Part shown: positions 27,322 to 35,840 of the stretch, piece after piece
How positions within the stretch are numbered: the stretch's first letter is position 1
Layout of the letters: every line of letters starts with the position of its first letter
Assembly: GCA_039922875.1 (NCBI GenBank)
Contig: JBDTDV010000032.1
Location: 1 to 52,893, forward strand
DNA: 52,893 nt
DNA from: JBDTDV01 sp039922875
GTDB lineage: Bacteria; Actinomycetota; Actinomycetes; Actinomycetales; Microbacteriaceae
Direction: 5' to 3'
The notes under the pieces: model-generated
Database searches by the model: none
What the model was told of the DNA's origin: nothing
Seen by the model: only the letters and a program-made list of their open reading frames with translations
Translations under genes and position numbers: made by a program

Positions 27322-28824
27322 TCAGTCGAGGAAGCGCATCCCTCCCCAACCCCAGCCGACAGCCTGACCTGTCGAGGCCAGCCATCCGCCCTCACCGTCG
27401 CTGCGGTACATCAACAGGGTCCCATCCGACGTGCGCGCCAGGATGTCGGGATTCGCGTCACCTTCGAAATCACCGGCGTTGACCAGCGCAGTGAAGATGT
27501 CCCATCCAGAACCCACCTGCGTTCCAGCCGCGCTCTGCCATCCGCCGTGGCCGTCACCGTAGTAGGCGAACAGCCGGCCATCCGGGGTCCGGGCTAAGAC
27601 ATCCGCATTCCCGTCTCCGTTGAAGTCGTCGCCGGCGAAGATGTTATCGAAGATGCCCCACCCCTGGCCGACCACGGACGCAGCACCCCAACCGCCATGG
27701 CCGTTTCCTGGATACAGGACGAAGGCTCCCGCGCTGTTCCTGGCGAGGACGTCCGGATAGCCGTCTCCGTTGAAGTCACCGGGGCTGAAGACCGCCGTCA
27801 TGCCTTCCCACCCCGTGCCGACCTGTTGGCCGTATTGGGATACGGTTCCATCCGGGCTTCCCCGGAACAACCACAGATTTCCGGAGTCATCCCGGCCAAG
27901 CAGATCCGGCTCGGCCTCGGCGCCGAAACCGGTGATGTTCAGCAGCACATTCATGGAGTTCCAGCCGGTGCCAATGGTTGACGGCGTTCCCCACCCCCCG
28001 GATCCGTCGCCCGGGTACAACAGGAGGGTGCCGTTTCCGTCGCGCACGATCTGGTCGCTATTGGCGTCCCCATTCAAGTCGATCCCCACACCGAGGCGCC
28101 GCAGTTTCAAATCGCTGAGCTCTCGGTCACCCGGACTGAGATAGATCGGCCCGGTGAAGCCCGAGCACGTCGCGTGCCCGGTCACGGTGACCCGAACCCG
28201 CCAATTGCCCGGGAGGACGCCCTTGACCGTGTACTGCGTCGACGTGGACTCGATCGGGTACGCCGTCTCGGCAGCCTGGAACGGGTATGGCGGATACTGC
28301 GGACTGTTCTCCAGTTGAACCACCGTCGTTGCCGACGGCGTTGCGCACACCGAATCAAAGGATCCATGCAACGTGCTTCCGCGCTCGACACGCCAGTTCG
28401 GCACTGTCGCGGCCTGGCCATCGGCCAGCGTGATCGGCTGGCCGTGTACGTTGTTGGGCACCCCGCCGTACCATTGCGCAGTGACACCGGAGTTGTCCGG
28501 GCCTTGGCGCAGATCTTCTGCCTTCATCTGATACTTCCCCGCAGGTAATCCGCTGATGCTGAACGCGCCGTCGGTGGCTGTCGTGGTGGACCATGCATCG
28601 GGATTGGAGCCGTCGGCCGGCTGTGCCCAGACGGTGATCCCGGAGACGACCGAGACACCGCTACTGGCCACCAGCTTGCCGGAAACCGTAGCTCCCGGCG
28701 CCGCCTGCGCGGCGGTGGGAATCAACAGCGATGCCGCGATGAGGGCGACAAGAGAAACTGTACGAATGATCCAGCGCACCGCTAATTCGGGCACAGAATG
28801 TTCGGAATTTTGTCGGGATGCCAT
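27322..28824 (-). CDS. Secreted FG-GAP/VCBS-repeat protein with carboxypeptidase-regulatory-like head
   Basis: A 500-residue exported protein, counted from the ATG at 28824. The signal peptide ends AAQAAP (residues ~38-43). Residues 44-~105 form a CarboxypepD_reg-like sandwich (GATVSGKLVASSGVSVVSGITVW... DGAFSISGLPAGKYQM), and a second sandwich follows to ~245. Five repeats of about 50 residues then begin at ~248, 298, 348, 398 and 449. Ca-loop-like DFNGDGYPD and DFNGDGNAD are intact in two, and the second unit is degenerate (GFGAEAEPD). It is the last gene of a four-gene run from 32010. Function is unknown; adhesion or glycan binding is guessed from the fold. Confidence 0.85.
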   Translation of the reverse strand: MASRQNSEHSVPELAVRWIIRTVSLVALIAASLLIPTAAQAAPGATVSGKLVASSGVSVVSGITVWAQPADGSNPDAWSTTTATDGAFSISGLPAGKYQMKAEDLRQGPDNSGVTAQWYGGVPNNVHGQPITLADGQAATVPNWRVERGSTLHGSFDSVCATPSATTVVQLENSPQYPPYPFQAAETAYPIESTSTQYTVKGVLPGNWRVRVTVTGHATCSGFTGPIYLSPGDRELSDLKLRRLGVGIDLNGDANSDQIVRDGNGTLLLYPGDGSGGWGTPSTIGTGWNSMNVLLNITGFGAEAEPDLLGRDDSGNLWLFRGSPDGTVSQYGQQVGTGWEGMTAVFSPGDFNGDGYPDVLARNSAGAFVLYPGNGHGGWGAASVVGQGWGIFDNIFAGDDFNGDGNADVLARTPDGRLFAYYGDGHGGWQSAAGTQVGSGWDIFTALVNAGDFEGDANPDILARTSDGTLLMYRSDGEGGWLASTGQAVGWGWGGMRFLD

Positions 28825-28867
28825 CCTGCCATTATGGCGGTGATGCTCGGGACTGTGCCAGGCGGTG

Positions 28868-29407
28868 TTAGCCCTGCGCGTCAAGCCAGGCCGACAAGAG
28901 CTTCGCTTGAGGCGCCTCTGGCTCCCTGGCGAGCGCAGCTCTGACCACTGGAGCACCGAGCGCGGCGAGCCGAGCCGCGAGCTCGCTGCTTCGGATCCGA
29001 GTGCAGGCCGAGAGGATGGTGAGGTACAGGGCGGGACGATCCGTCACCGTCATGCCGGCATTTTCGGCGACCGAGACGATCCACGATTCCGCATCGGTCA
29101 GGACGAATGGTCCGGCTCCGATATACGACACGACGCATGAGTCGATGGTCATATAGGCCGGGCTCGACCAGACATCCTCGATCGTCGTAAAGGCACCGAC
29201 ATTCGGCAATGGAGATTGACAGGTGAATAAATATCGCGGAGCTTGCTTTGCGGGATCTGCCATCGCAACGCGTTCTCTGACGCTGGGTTGCCCCGCGCCG
29301 GAAAGCCGCGCGATGTCAGAAAGCTGTGGGAGAGTGGCTCCGACCAGTGCCAGGAACCCGACTCGAATAGCCGAGCGCCTGCTGATCTCGTACGGTAATT
29401 GGCGCAT
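28868..29407 (-). CDS. Exported small protein of unrecognised family (three-Cys, paralogue of upstream lipoprotein)
   Basis: A protein of 179 residues. The N-terminus has SRRSAIRVGFLALVGATL, a twin-arginine-like export signal (residues 9-27). The mature part aligns by eye with the lipoprotein encoded just upstream: Cys63, a Trp near 80, DSCVVSYIGAGPFVL (Cys91), LYLTILSACTRI (Cys135) and a C-terminal EAPQAKLLSAWL. I do not recognise the family. The ATG at 29407 has GGAGGAG upstream and begins 3 bases after the lipoprotein stop, so the two are co-translated. Confidence 0.75.
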   Translation of the reverse strand: MRQLPYEISRRSAIRVGFLALVGATLPQLSDIARLSGAGQPSVRERVAMADPAKQAPRYLFTCQSPLPNVGAFTTIEDVWSSPAYMTIDSCVVSYIGAGPFVLTDAESWIVSVAENAGMTVTDRPALYLTILSACTRIRSSELAARLAALGAPVVRAALAREPEAPQAKLLSAWLDAQG

Positions 29408-29410
29408 CGA

Positions 29411-30001
29411 TCACTCCTCCCCGTTGAGATAGCGTTCGATGATGCCAGCCTGTGGAGCCTTCGGGCACAACTGAAGTGCCGCCTCGAGGATCGGCTTCGG
29501 GTAGCTGGCCACGCCACGCGGGCCGTCGCCCGGCGCTACTCGGGCACAGGTGGCTAGGGCGCGCAGATACAGCTCCGTTTCCGGCTCGTCGGGCAGTTGT
29601 GCGGCGGCCACCTCCGCGACGGATGCCTCCGTGGCGTCGAGCGTGAATGGCTGCGGCCCAACGTAGCTTGCGACGCAATAGTCGAACCGGACGAAGTTCG
29701 TGGAGGCCCAGGCCGCCTTCAGACTGGAGAACTCACCTGCAGAGCGACCATCCGGGAAGCTACATGACAGGCTGAACCGATCATCCCCCTCCGGCTGTGT
29801 CGGCTGGGCATTTTGGGTGCCGGCACCCTCAGAAGCGCTCGGTTCCGGCGCCGCGGAGCCGGTCGGCTCGGCCGAACCTGATGGAGACCCGGTCGAGGGG
29901 CCAGAGCCTGCCGCGCTGCACGCGACCAGACCGAACCCGACCAGTCCGAGCAAAGCGACCCGGAAGAGGGCGGGCGCGCAGCTAGGCGTAACGGATTTCA
30001 C
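29411..30001 (-). CDS. Lipoprotein of unrecognised family with paralogue downstream
   Basis: A 196-residue lipoprotein with GTG start at 30001 that overlaps the stop of the upstream FG-GAP gene (GTGA). The lipobox LVAC places the lipid Cys at residue 28. A Gly/Ser/Pro/Glu-rich linker covers ~30-75. The folded part holds Cys80, then DYCVASYVGPQPFTL (Cys109), LYLRALATCARV (Cys152), and KAPQAGIIERYL with an extra Cys179. The matching cysteines and motifs in the next gene show an ancient duplication. Expected location is the outer face of the membrane. No function is known to me. Confidence 0.78.
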   Translation of the reverse strand: MKSVTPSCAPALFRVALLGLVGFGLVACSAAGSGPSTGSPSGSAEPTGSAAPEPSASEGAGTQNAQPTQPEGDDRFSLSCSFPDGRSAGEFSSLKAAWASTNFVRFDYCVASYVGPQPFTLDATEASVAEVAAAQLPDEPETELYLRALATCARVAPGDGPRGVASYPKPILEAALQLCPKAPQAGIIERYLNGEE

Positions 30002-32010
30002 AGGATCACCGACATACTGTTCCAGCCGGAGCCCACCTGTGATCGGCCCAGCCAACCACCGGTGCCATCGCCGGGATACAACCACAGGACACCATTGCCG
30101 TTGCGAGCCAACACATCCGAATGCCCATCACCATTGAAATCACCCGGACCGAGAATCGCCGACATGCTGTTCCAACCAGAACCCACCTGCGAGCGCGCGC
30201 CCCAGCCGCCGGCGCCATCGCCGGGATACAACCACAGCACACCGTTGCCGTTGCGGGCCAGCACATCCGGGTTTCCATCCCCGTTGAAATCACCCGGAGC
30301 GACGATGGCCGACATGCTGTTCCAGCCGGAGCCCACCTGCGACGGACCGCCCAACCAGCCACCGGTGCCATCGCCCGGGTACAGCCACAACAGACCGCCG
30401 GCGCTCTTAGCCAACACGTCAGGATGCCCGTCACCATTGAAATCATGAGGCGGACGCGTTGTGTTCGGCTTGACCGTGTATGCCTGCGACGCTGGCGCGG
30501 AGGTGTTTCCGGCGGCATCGATGCCGATATAGCTCAGCGTGAGAGGGGCACTCAGCGTGATCGGCTTTGTGTACGAGGTACTGCTCGATGTGGGTGGCGT
30601 GCCGTCGACCGTGTAGAAGATCTGGGCCGCCTCATTTGCCGTGAGAGTAACCTTTTGGCCGGACGGATACTCCCCGGCAGGCGGGGCGGCGCTGACGGTC
30701 GGTGGCACGGTATCGACGGTGAAGCTTGCCTGCACGGGAACACCGGTAGCCCCGATCCGAACGGCGAAGGTGTGCTTTCCGTCCGCCAGCGCGGGATTTG
30801 CGGTGAAGCTGCCGCCGGTGCAATCCGACCAGTGCGAGTCGGCGCCAGTCGGATCGAACACGCACTGGAGCGCCTCGCCACCCTCAACGGCCACGGTAAA
30901 CGTCGGAGTCTGGCTGTTCGTGATCGAGGGATCCGGGGCCAGGGTGCCATCTGCGCGGGTGGGCCCGGTCACGATCCGCGGCGCCGCTGCGAACGCATAC
31001 AAGGCGCCCTTAGCCGTGGCGGGCGGTTGGCTCAGGAGGCCTGGGTCGTCGCCGGTAATCAGTTGGCCATTGCGTGCGCCGATGACGCCAATGCGGGTGA
31101 AGCCGGTAGCCCAGTTCTCGGTGATCGCACCGCTCGCCGTGTCAACCCGGGTGATCCCGTCTTGACCAGCACTGGTTGCCTGAGCCGTCCCGGAATACAG
31201 GAGCCCGGTCGCCGCGTCGAAGGACAGCGCCGAGGATTTCCCGACGGCATACGATGCTGCCGGGGAATCGGCCGAGAGCACACCCTCCTTCGGTGCTACG
31301 AACGACGTCAGCCTGTTCGCCTCGGCGACGTACACCCTGACCCGCCCGGCTGCGTTGGCCGCGCCGATGGCGATCGCCCGTGACGGCAACGATGAGGTGA
31401 ATGCGACGGTACTGAGCTCAGGTTGCTCGCCGGTCGGGTCGACGATGCGAAGCACCATCTTCGAACGGATAAAGACGACGTAGCCGAAACCATCGGGTCC
31501 GACCGCGACGGCCGTGGGCCGGAGATCGCCGCCGACCAGGCTCAGCTTTCCGTGGTAGCTGAATGTTCCGGCGGCCGGCTGCCACACCGCCCGAGTGAGT
31601 TCAGCACTGCCGGCCGCGGCGTCCGGGATGAGTGCCATCTCGTCGCCGCTGTTCGCGGCATCGACGGTGGGATCGGCGAGTGCCGGGGCCCCGGCAAGTT
31701 TCGGCCCGGGCTGGCTCGAACTGAGCGTGCCACCCAGACAGGTCGCCGTTTCGATGCTGCCCGGCGTCGAACTCGCAGACTCCGTGACCCGGCAGAAGCC
31801 ATCTCGCGCGTCTGAAACCCAAATCCGCCCGGCCGGGTCGACGAGCATTCCAGCCGGAGCGGTAAGCCCCCCGGTGATTTCTTGACGGGTCTGATCCGCC
31901 TGGACAAGCGTCGGGGTCGCGGCAAAGACCGCTCCGACCAGAAGCGCAACGGCGACCAGAGTGAGGGCACGGAAGCCTCGTCCACTCGCTTCTCGCCGCC
32001 CGTGCGCCAT
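29998..32010 (-). CDS. Secreted beta-propeller/chitobiase-C-like/FG-GAP repeat protein
   Basis: A 670-residue exported protein. A signal segment (14-38) is followed by a propeller-like region (45-~345, with GGLTAPAGMLVDPAGRIWVSDARDGF-type strands). An Ig-like part (~350-435) comes next, and then a chitobiase-C-like sandwich (~436-513; IFYTVDGTPPTSSSTSYTKPI). Three FG-GAP repeats close the protein at 523-570, 571-620 and 621-670, with DFNGDGHPD, DFNGDGNPD and DFNGDGHSD loops. The third domain type is common beside carbohydrate-active modules. It heads the run 32010-27322 and its stop overlaps the lipoprotein start. Binding target unknown. Confidence 0.85.
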   Translation of the reverse strand: MAHGRREASGRGFRALTLVAVALLVGAVFAATPTLVQADQTRQEITGGLTAPAGMLVDPAGRIWVSDARDGFCRVTESASSTPGSIETATCLGGTLSSSQPGPKLAGAPALADPTVDAANSGDEMALIPDAAAGSAELTRAVWQPAAGTFSYHGKLSLVGGDLRPTAVAVGPDGFGYVVFIRSKMVLRIVDPTGEQPELSTVAFTSSLPSRAIAIGAANAAGRVRVYVAEANRLTSFVAPKEGVLSADSPAASYAVGKSSALSFDAATGLLYSGTAQATSAGQDGITRVDTASGAITENWATGFTRIGVIGARNGQLITGDDPGLLSQPPATAKGALYAFAAAPRIVTGPTRADGTLAPDPSITNSQTPTFTVAVEGGEALQCVFDPTGADSHWSDCTGGSFTANPALADGKHTFAVRIGATGVPVQASFTVDTVPPTVSAAPPAGEYPSGQKVTLTANEAAQIFYTVDGTPPTSSSTSYTKPITLSAPLTLSYIGIDAAGNTSAPASQAYTVKPNTTRPPHDFNGDGHPDVLAKSAGGLLWLYPGDGTGGWLGGPSQVGSGWNSMSAIVAPGDFNGDGNPDVLARNGNGVLWLYPGDGAGGWGARSQVGSGWNSMSAILGPGDFNGDGHSDVLARNGNGVLWLYPGDGTGGWLGRSQVGSGWNSMSVIL

Positions 32011-32048
32011 AGTCCCCCAGAGTCCGTTCGATCTGGTCTAACGGTATC

Positions 32049-32061
32049 GTCAAAAGTTGAC
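32049..32061. promoter_or_regulatory. Palindrome in the divergent region before the ceramidase-like gene
   Basis: GTCAA-AAG-TTGAC is a 13-base inverted repeat with perfect 5-base arms, inside the 189-base gap between the divergent secreted-protein and ceramidase-like genes. It could be an operator, and TTGACA in its right arm could be a -35 element. No convincing -10 follows, so this is weak. Confidence 0.35.
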
Positions 32062-32199
32062 ATTTACTCACAACTGACCATTTTTGGGGGTGCCCTCCGT
32101 GCTAACATCACTGCGAGCAGGCCTTTGTGAGACATCGACGGATTTCAGCGGCGAGGTCAGCCGATCAGGGCGGATTCCATCAACGGAAAGTTCGGGCGC

Positions 32200-33552
32200 G
32201 TGAGCTTCAAAGTTTCAACCGCAAAGGCGAAAATCACTCCGACTCTCGCCAGTAATCCCTATATGGGTGGCTATGGTGTCCAGGCCGGGTTGCGGGTTGC
32301 CTCGTCGAGTACGCCGTACCGAGAGCCGCTGTACGCGCGCTGCGTCGTCATCTGGGACGACGGCAATCCCAACGCGATTATTTCTTTGGATGTATTGGCG
32401 CTGCCCAGGTCGATGCATCAAGCCCTTGTCCCGCGTCTTTTCGCTCTCGCATCATGGGCCAAATCCGACTTCGTGATCCAGGTCACCCATACTCACAACG
32501 GCCCGGCACTTGTCGATGAGCTTGACCCTTTCATTGCCTACAATCTCAGTGACCTCACGCTGATCCGTTCCTACAGCTCGTGGCTTGAAGACCAGATCGT
32601 CGCCGTGGTGAAATCGGCGCTGAGCGCGGCGAGGACAAGCGTCACACTCGACTACTCGGTTACGAGCATGAACTTCGCGTACAATCGTGCCGGCCTGCCC
32701 TACGCCGAAACGGCTGTGCCGGTGATCACGGCGCGAAAGAGCAACGGCCAACCCCGGGCCATCATCTTCAGCTACGGATGCCATCCGGTCAGCGCCGGGT
32801 ACCAGAATCTCTTCGACGGCGATTGGCCTGCAGGTGCCTGCAGTGCCATCGAGGGGTCGGGGACAAACATTTTCGCACTCTTCCTGCAGGGGCCGGCGGG
32901 CGACCAGGACCCGGCCGGGAGCCGCGACTGGCCTTTGCGAGACGCGCTAGCAGATCAAATGGCAACCGCCGTTATCGCCACGGCAGGCTCGCCAGGCAGG
33001 ACGCTGACCAGCCCGATCTACACGAGCTACCAAGAGGTGCAGCTCCCCCTGGACATCATTACCACGCCAGCGAACCTTGCGGCGGTTCGGGCGAGTTACG
33101 TGACCAGGATGGCCAACCCCGAAGGCCAGCCATCGTGGTATCAGCGCCACGCCCAGCTCGCAATCAATAAGATCGACAACGGCGACACGGTGACCTCGGT
33201 GTCGAACCCATCCCAGGTGTGGAAGTTCGGCGGAAGTCCGGGGCTCAGTCTCGCGCTGACCGGCGGCGAACTCGTCAGCGGTTACGCGGTGTACTTTCGA
33301 GGCCAGTTCGGCGGTCCGGCCAATCTCATCATCGGGGGCTATGCCAACGAGGTCTGTTTCTACGTTCCCGCGAATAACTTCCTGCCGCCACTTGGTCCTG
33401 CGTTCGGCAGCTATGAGGGCGGATGGGACCCCGACTTCCCGGGAATCGCGGGCGGAAATTTGACGGTTTATCCGCAAATCGCGCATTTCCGGGCGGGAAG
33501 CGCCGGAGTCGAGGCTGCGACCATCAATGCCCTCACCGCGCAATTGAGCTGA
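32200..33552 (+). CDS. Neutral/alkaline non-lysosomal ceramidase-like protein, probably not a true ceramidase
   Basis: A 450-residue protein with the ceramidase N-terminal fold. Zinc-site candidates are His97 and His99 in VTHTHNGP and His195 in YGCHPVSAG. The place where ceramidases carry the nucleophilic Ser (GD-x-SPN) reads FLQGPAGDQDPAG (229-240), without that Ser. No signal peptide is visible, although neighbouring genes encode exported proteins. Start is GTG at 32200 with GGAAAG upstream. Relatives with this change may act on other amides or lack activity; neither is proven here. Confidence 0.75.
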   Translation: MSFKVSTAKAKITPTLASNPYMGGYGVQAGLRVASSSTPYREPLYARCVVIWDDGNPNAIISLDVLALPRSMHQALVPRLFALASWAKSDFVIQVTHTHNGPALVDELDPFIAYNLSDLTLIRSYSSWLEDQIVAVVKSALSAARTSVTLDYSVTSMNFAYNRAGLPYAETAVPVITARKSNGQPRAIIFSYGCHPVSAGYQNLFDGDWPAGACSAIEGSGTNIFALFLQGPAGDQDPAGSRDWPLRDALADQMATAVIATAGSPGRTLTSPIYTSYQEVQLPLDIITTPANLAAVRASYVTRMANPEGQPSWYQRHAQLAINKIDNGDTVTSVSNPSQVWKFGGSPGLSLALTGGELVSGYAVYFRGQFGGPANLIIGGYANEVCFYVPANNFLPPLGPAFGSYEGGWDPDFPGIAGGNLTVYPQIAHFRAGSAGVEAATINALTAQLS

Positions 33553-33577
33553 ATCTCGGCCGCCGCGATACACAGCT

Positions 33578-33616
33578 AGTCACTGCACCACTCAGTCACT
33601 GCACCACTCAGTCACT
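33578..33616. repeat. 16-nt tandem repeat over the 3' end of the GH25 gene
   Basis: AGTCACTGCACCACTC occurs at 33578-33593 and 33594-33609, followed by a partial third copy (33610-33616) that contains the GH25 stop codon (TCA at 33612-33614 on this strand). The duplication lies between convergent genes. Confidence 0.8.
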
Positions 33617-34810
33617 TACTCCAGCCGATTTGGAATGGGTCCTGGAACCCGCTGCCGCCGTCCCTGGGGTACAGCCACAGGGTCCCATCCGGCTTACGAC
33701 CGACCAGATCCGCATGACCATCACCACTGAAATCCCCGGCACCAAAAACCGTATCGAAGATCCCCCAACCACTGCCAATCACCCGAGGCGACAAGAACCC
33801 ACCAGCACCGTCCCCCGGGTACAGCCACAGGGTCCCATCCGGCTTACGACCGACCAGATCCGCATGACCATCACCACTGAAATCCCCGGCACCAAAAACC
33901 GTATCGAAGATCCCCCAACCGGTACCGATCTGTGTAGCCTGCTGGTAGCCACGGCCGCCTGAGTCCGAGGTTCTCGTGTCAGAGTAGAGCCAGAGGCCGC
34001 CATCCGGCTTGCGGCCGACCAGATCGGCACGGCCGTCACCGCTGAAATCCCCGGCACCGAAAACCGTGTCGAAGATCCCCCAACCACTGCCGATGACGTG
34101 TGGCGACAGGAATCCACCATTTCCGTCCCCGGGATACAGCACGAGGGTGGCGTCTGATCTACGACCGACGATATCTGCATGAGCGTCCCCGCTGAAATCC
34201 CCGACGCCGAAGACAGTGTCGAAGATCCCCCAACCGACGCCGATTTGGGATGGGGTCCCGAACCCGCTGCCGCCGTCGCCGGGGTACAACCACAGGGTGC
34301 CATCCGGCTTACGACCGACCAGATCCGCATGACCATCACCACTGAAATCCCCGGCACCAAAAACCGTATCGAACACTCCCCAACCGACGCCGATCTGTGT
34401 AGCAGACAGGAACCCACCGGCACCATTCCCGGGATACAGCCACAGGGTGCCATCCGGCTTACGACCGACCAGATCCGCATGACCATCACCACTGAAATCT
34501 CCGGCGCTGAACACCGTATCGAAGACTCCCCAACCGCTGCCGATCACCCGAGGCGACAAGAACCCGCCACTGCCGTCCCCCGGATACAACCACAAGGTGC
34601 CATCCGGGCTACGGCCGACCAGATCGGCATGACCGTCACCGTCGAAATCCCCGGCACCAAACACTGCATCAAAGGATCCCCAACCGCTCCCGATCGCCAG
34701 GCCAGGCCGAAACCCACCATCGTTGTCCCCGGGATACAGCCAGAGCGTGCCATCCGGCTTACGGCCGACCAGATCGGCATGACCGTCACCGTCGAAATCA
34801 CCGACGCCGA
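33612..34810. repeat. Eight ~150-nt FG-GAP-encoding tandem repeats
   Basis: The 3' half of the GH25 gene is a direct tandem array with a 150-base period. Several units are almost identical in DNA over stretches of ~100 bases (for example near 33662, 33822 and 34282), pointing to recent copying or conversion. The array is read on the minus strand. Confidence 0.9.
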
Positions 34811-35840
34811 TTATCGGGGATTGCGGTGTCGGGGCCACCGTCGCGGGGCCGCCGCCGGCGAACGCTTGCAGTTGTGCGAGGTCTCCGTTGAATACGTCCT
34901 GATCCCCAGGGAACAACCCCGAGGCGCCGTTTGAATAGTAGGCATCAGCGAATTGCCAGATCGCGTAGCTGGACCACCCGGCCGGAAGCGTTCCCGGACC
35001 GCGGCTGACGTCGCTGGGCCAACTCGCGATGAACAAGGGGTTCGCCGAAAAGGCCGACGAGTTGCCGGTGCATTCTACCCACCAGTTTGTAGTCGAGTAG
35101 ATTGCCGGCGCGCGGCCGGTCCGAGTCTGGATGGTGTTCGAGAAGTCGAGGATCCAGGCGACCATCTGGCTCGGCGTCTTGTTGTAGCAGGTCTGGCCAT
35201 ACGGGTTGTACTCGATGTCGAGCAGGGGCGGGAGGGTACGACCGTCATTGGTCCATCCGCCGCCGTGATCAACGAAGAAATTGGCTTGCGTGGTTCCAGA
35301 CGAGGTGTCGGGTGTCGCGAAATGATATGCGCCTCTGATCAAGCCTGCAGCATTCGAATCGTTATATTGCTCGGCGAACTGGCTGCTGACGTAGTCGGTA
35401 CTCTCTGTCGCCTTGACGTAGGCGAATCGTGCACCGTTGGCCCAGATTTGTCGCCAATCCGCGGCGCTGAGCACCTGCCAACCGCTGACGTCCAGACCGG
35501 GAGCTCCTGGCGGAATCTGGCTGGACTGCACAGCGCTCGACTGCGCCGAAAATGACTGCGACGACAGGGACGGCGATGACAGTGACAGTGATGACAGTGA
35601 CTGCATCGAAAATGACGGCGTCGATGGTGTCGGTGAAAGGGACGGCGTCACGAAGTCCGGGTCCCTGGTCGCGACGGTCGATCCCATCGAATGGTTGCCA
35701 GTCGCGTTCATTTCGGCCAGCGACGGATCTTGTGTGGTGGTATTCGCCGTGGCGGAGGCGCCGAAAGGGGTGGAAAACAACCCAGCGGCCATGATGAGCG
35801 TCGCCGCGGCGGCGAGAGCGCCGAGGAACCGGGAGCGCAT
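33612..35840 (-). CDS. Secreted GH25 lysozyme with eight FG-GAP repeats
   Basis: A 742-residue exported muramidase. Signal (1-~32) and a Ser/Thr/Pro-rich linker (~40-108) lead to the GH25 domain from residue 114 (GLDVSGWQ, Asp117), with LLDIEYNPYG giving Asp208 and Glu210 and ending around 328. Eight repeats of 50 residues follow from 345, the sixth 55 residues long and the last one 43 residues. Most carry GDFSGDGHADLVGRKPDGTLWLYPGDG. GH25 enzymes cleave the MurNAc-GlcNAc bond of peptidoglycan. The ATG at 35840 has GGAGG six bases upstream. The repeat region may hold the enzyme at the wall or its attached glycan. Confidence 0.93.
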   Translation of the reverse strand: MRSRFLGALAAAATLIMAAGLFSTPFGASATANTTTQDPSLAEMNATGNHSMGSTVATRDPDFVTPSLSPTPSTPSFSMQSLSSLSLSSPSLSSQSFSAQSSAVQSSQIPPGAPGLDVSGWQVLSAADWRQIWANGARFAYVKATESTDYVSSQFAEQYNDSNAAGLIRGAYHFATPDTSSGTTQANFFVDHGGGWTNDGRTLPPLLDIEYNPYGQTCYNKTPSQMVAWILDFSNTIQTRTGRAPAIYSTTNWWVECTGNSSAFSANPLFIASWPSDVSRGPGTLPAGWSSYAIWQFADAYYSNGASGLFPGDQDVFNGDLAQLQAFAGGGPATVAPTPQSPIIGVGDFDGDGHADLVGRKPDGTLWLYPGDNDGGFRPGLAIGSGWGSFDAVFGAGDFDGDGHADLVGRSPDGTLWLYPGDGSGGFLSPRVIGSGWGVFDTVFSAGDFSGDGHADLVGRKPDGTLWLYPGNGAGGFLSATQIGVGWGVFDTVFGAGDFSGDGHADLVGRKPDGTLWLYPGDGGSGFGTPSQIGVGWGIFDTVFGVGDFSGDAHADIVGRRSDATLVLYPGDGNGGFLSPHVIGSGWGIFDTVFGAGDFSGDGRADLVGRKPDGGLWLYSDTRTSDSGGRGYQQATQIGTGWGIFDTVFGAGDFSGDGHADLVGRKPDGTLWLYPGDGAGGFLSPRVIGSGWGIFDTVFGAGDFSGDGHADLVGRKPDGTLWLYPRDGGSGFQDPFQIGWSK

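Noticed and set aside
33423..34934. Two repeat-rich open frames on the plus strand opposite the GH25 repeats
   Set aside because: Their repeats mirror the FG-GAP DNA repeats on the coding strand. They have no ribosome sites or export signals of their own.
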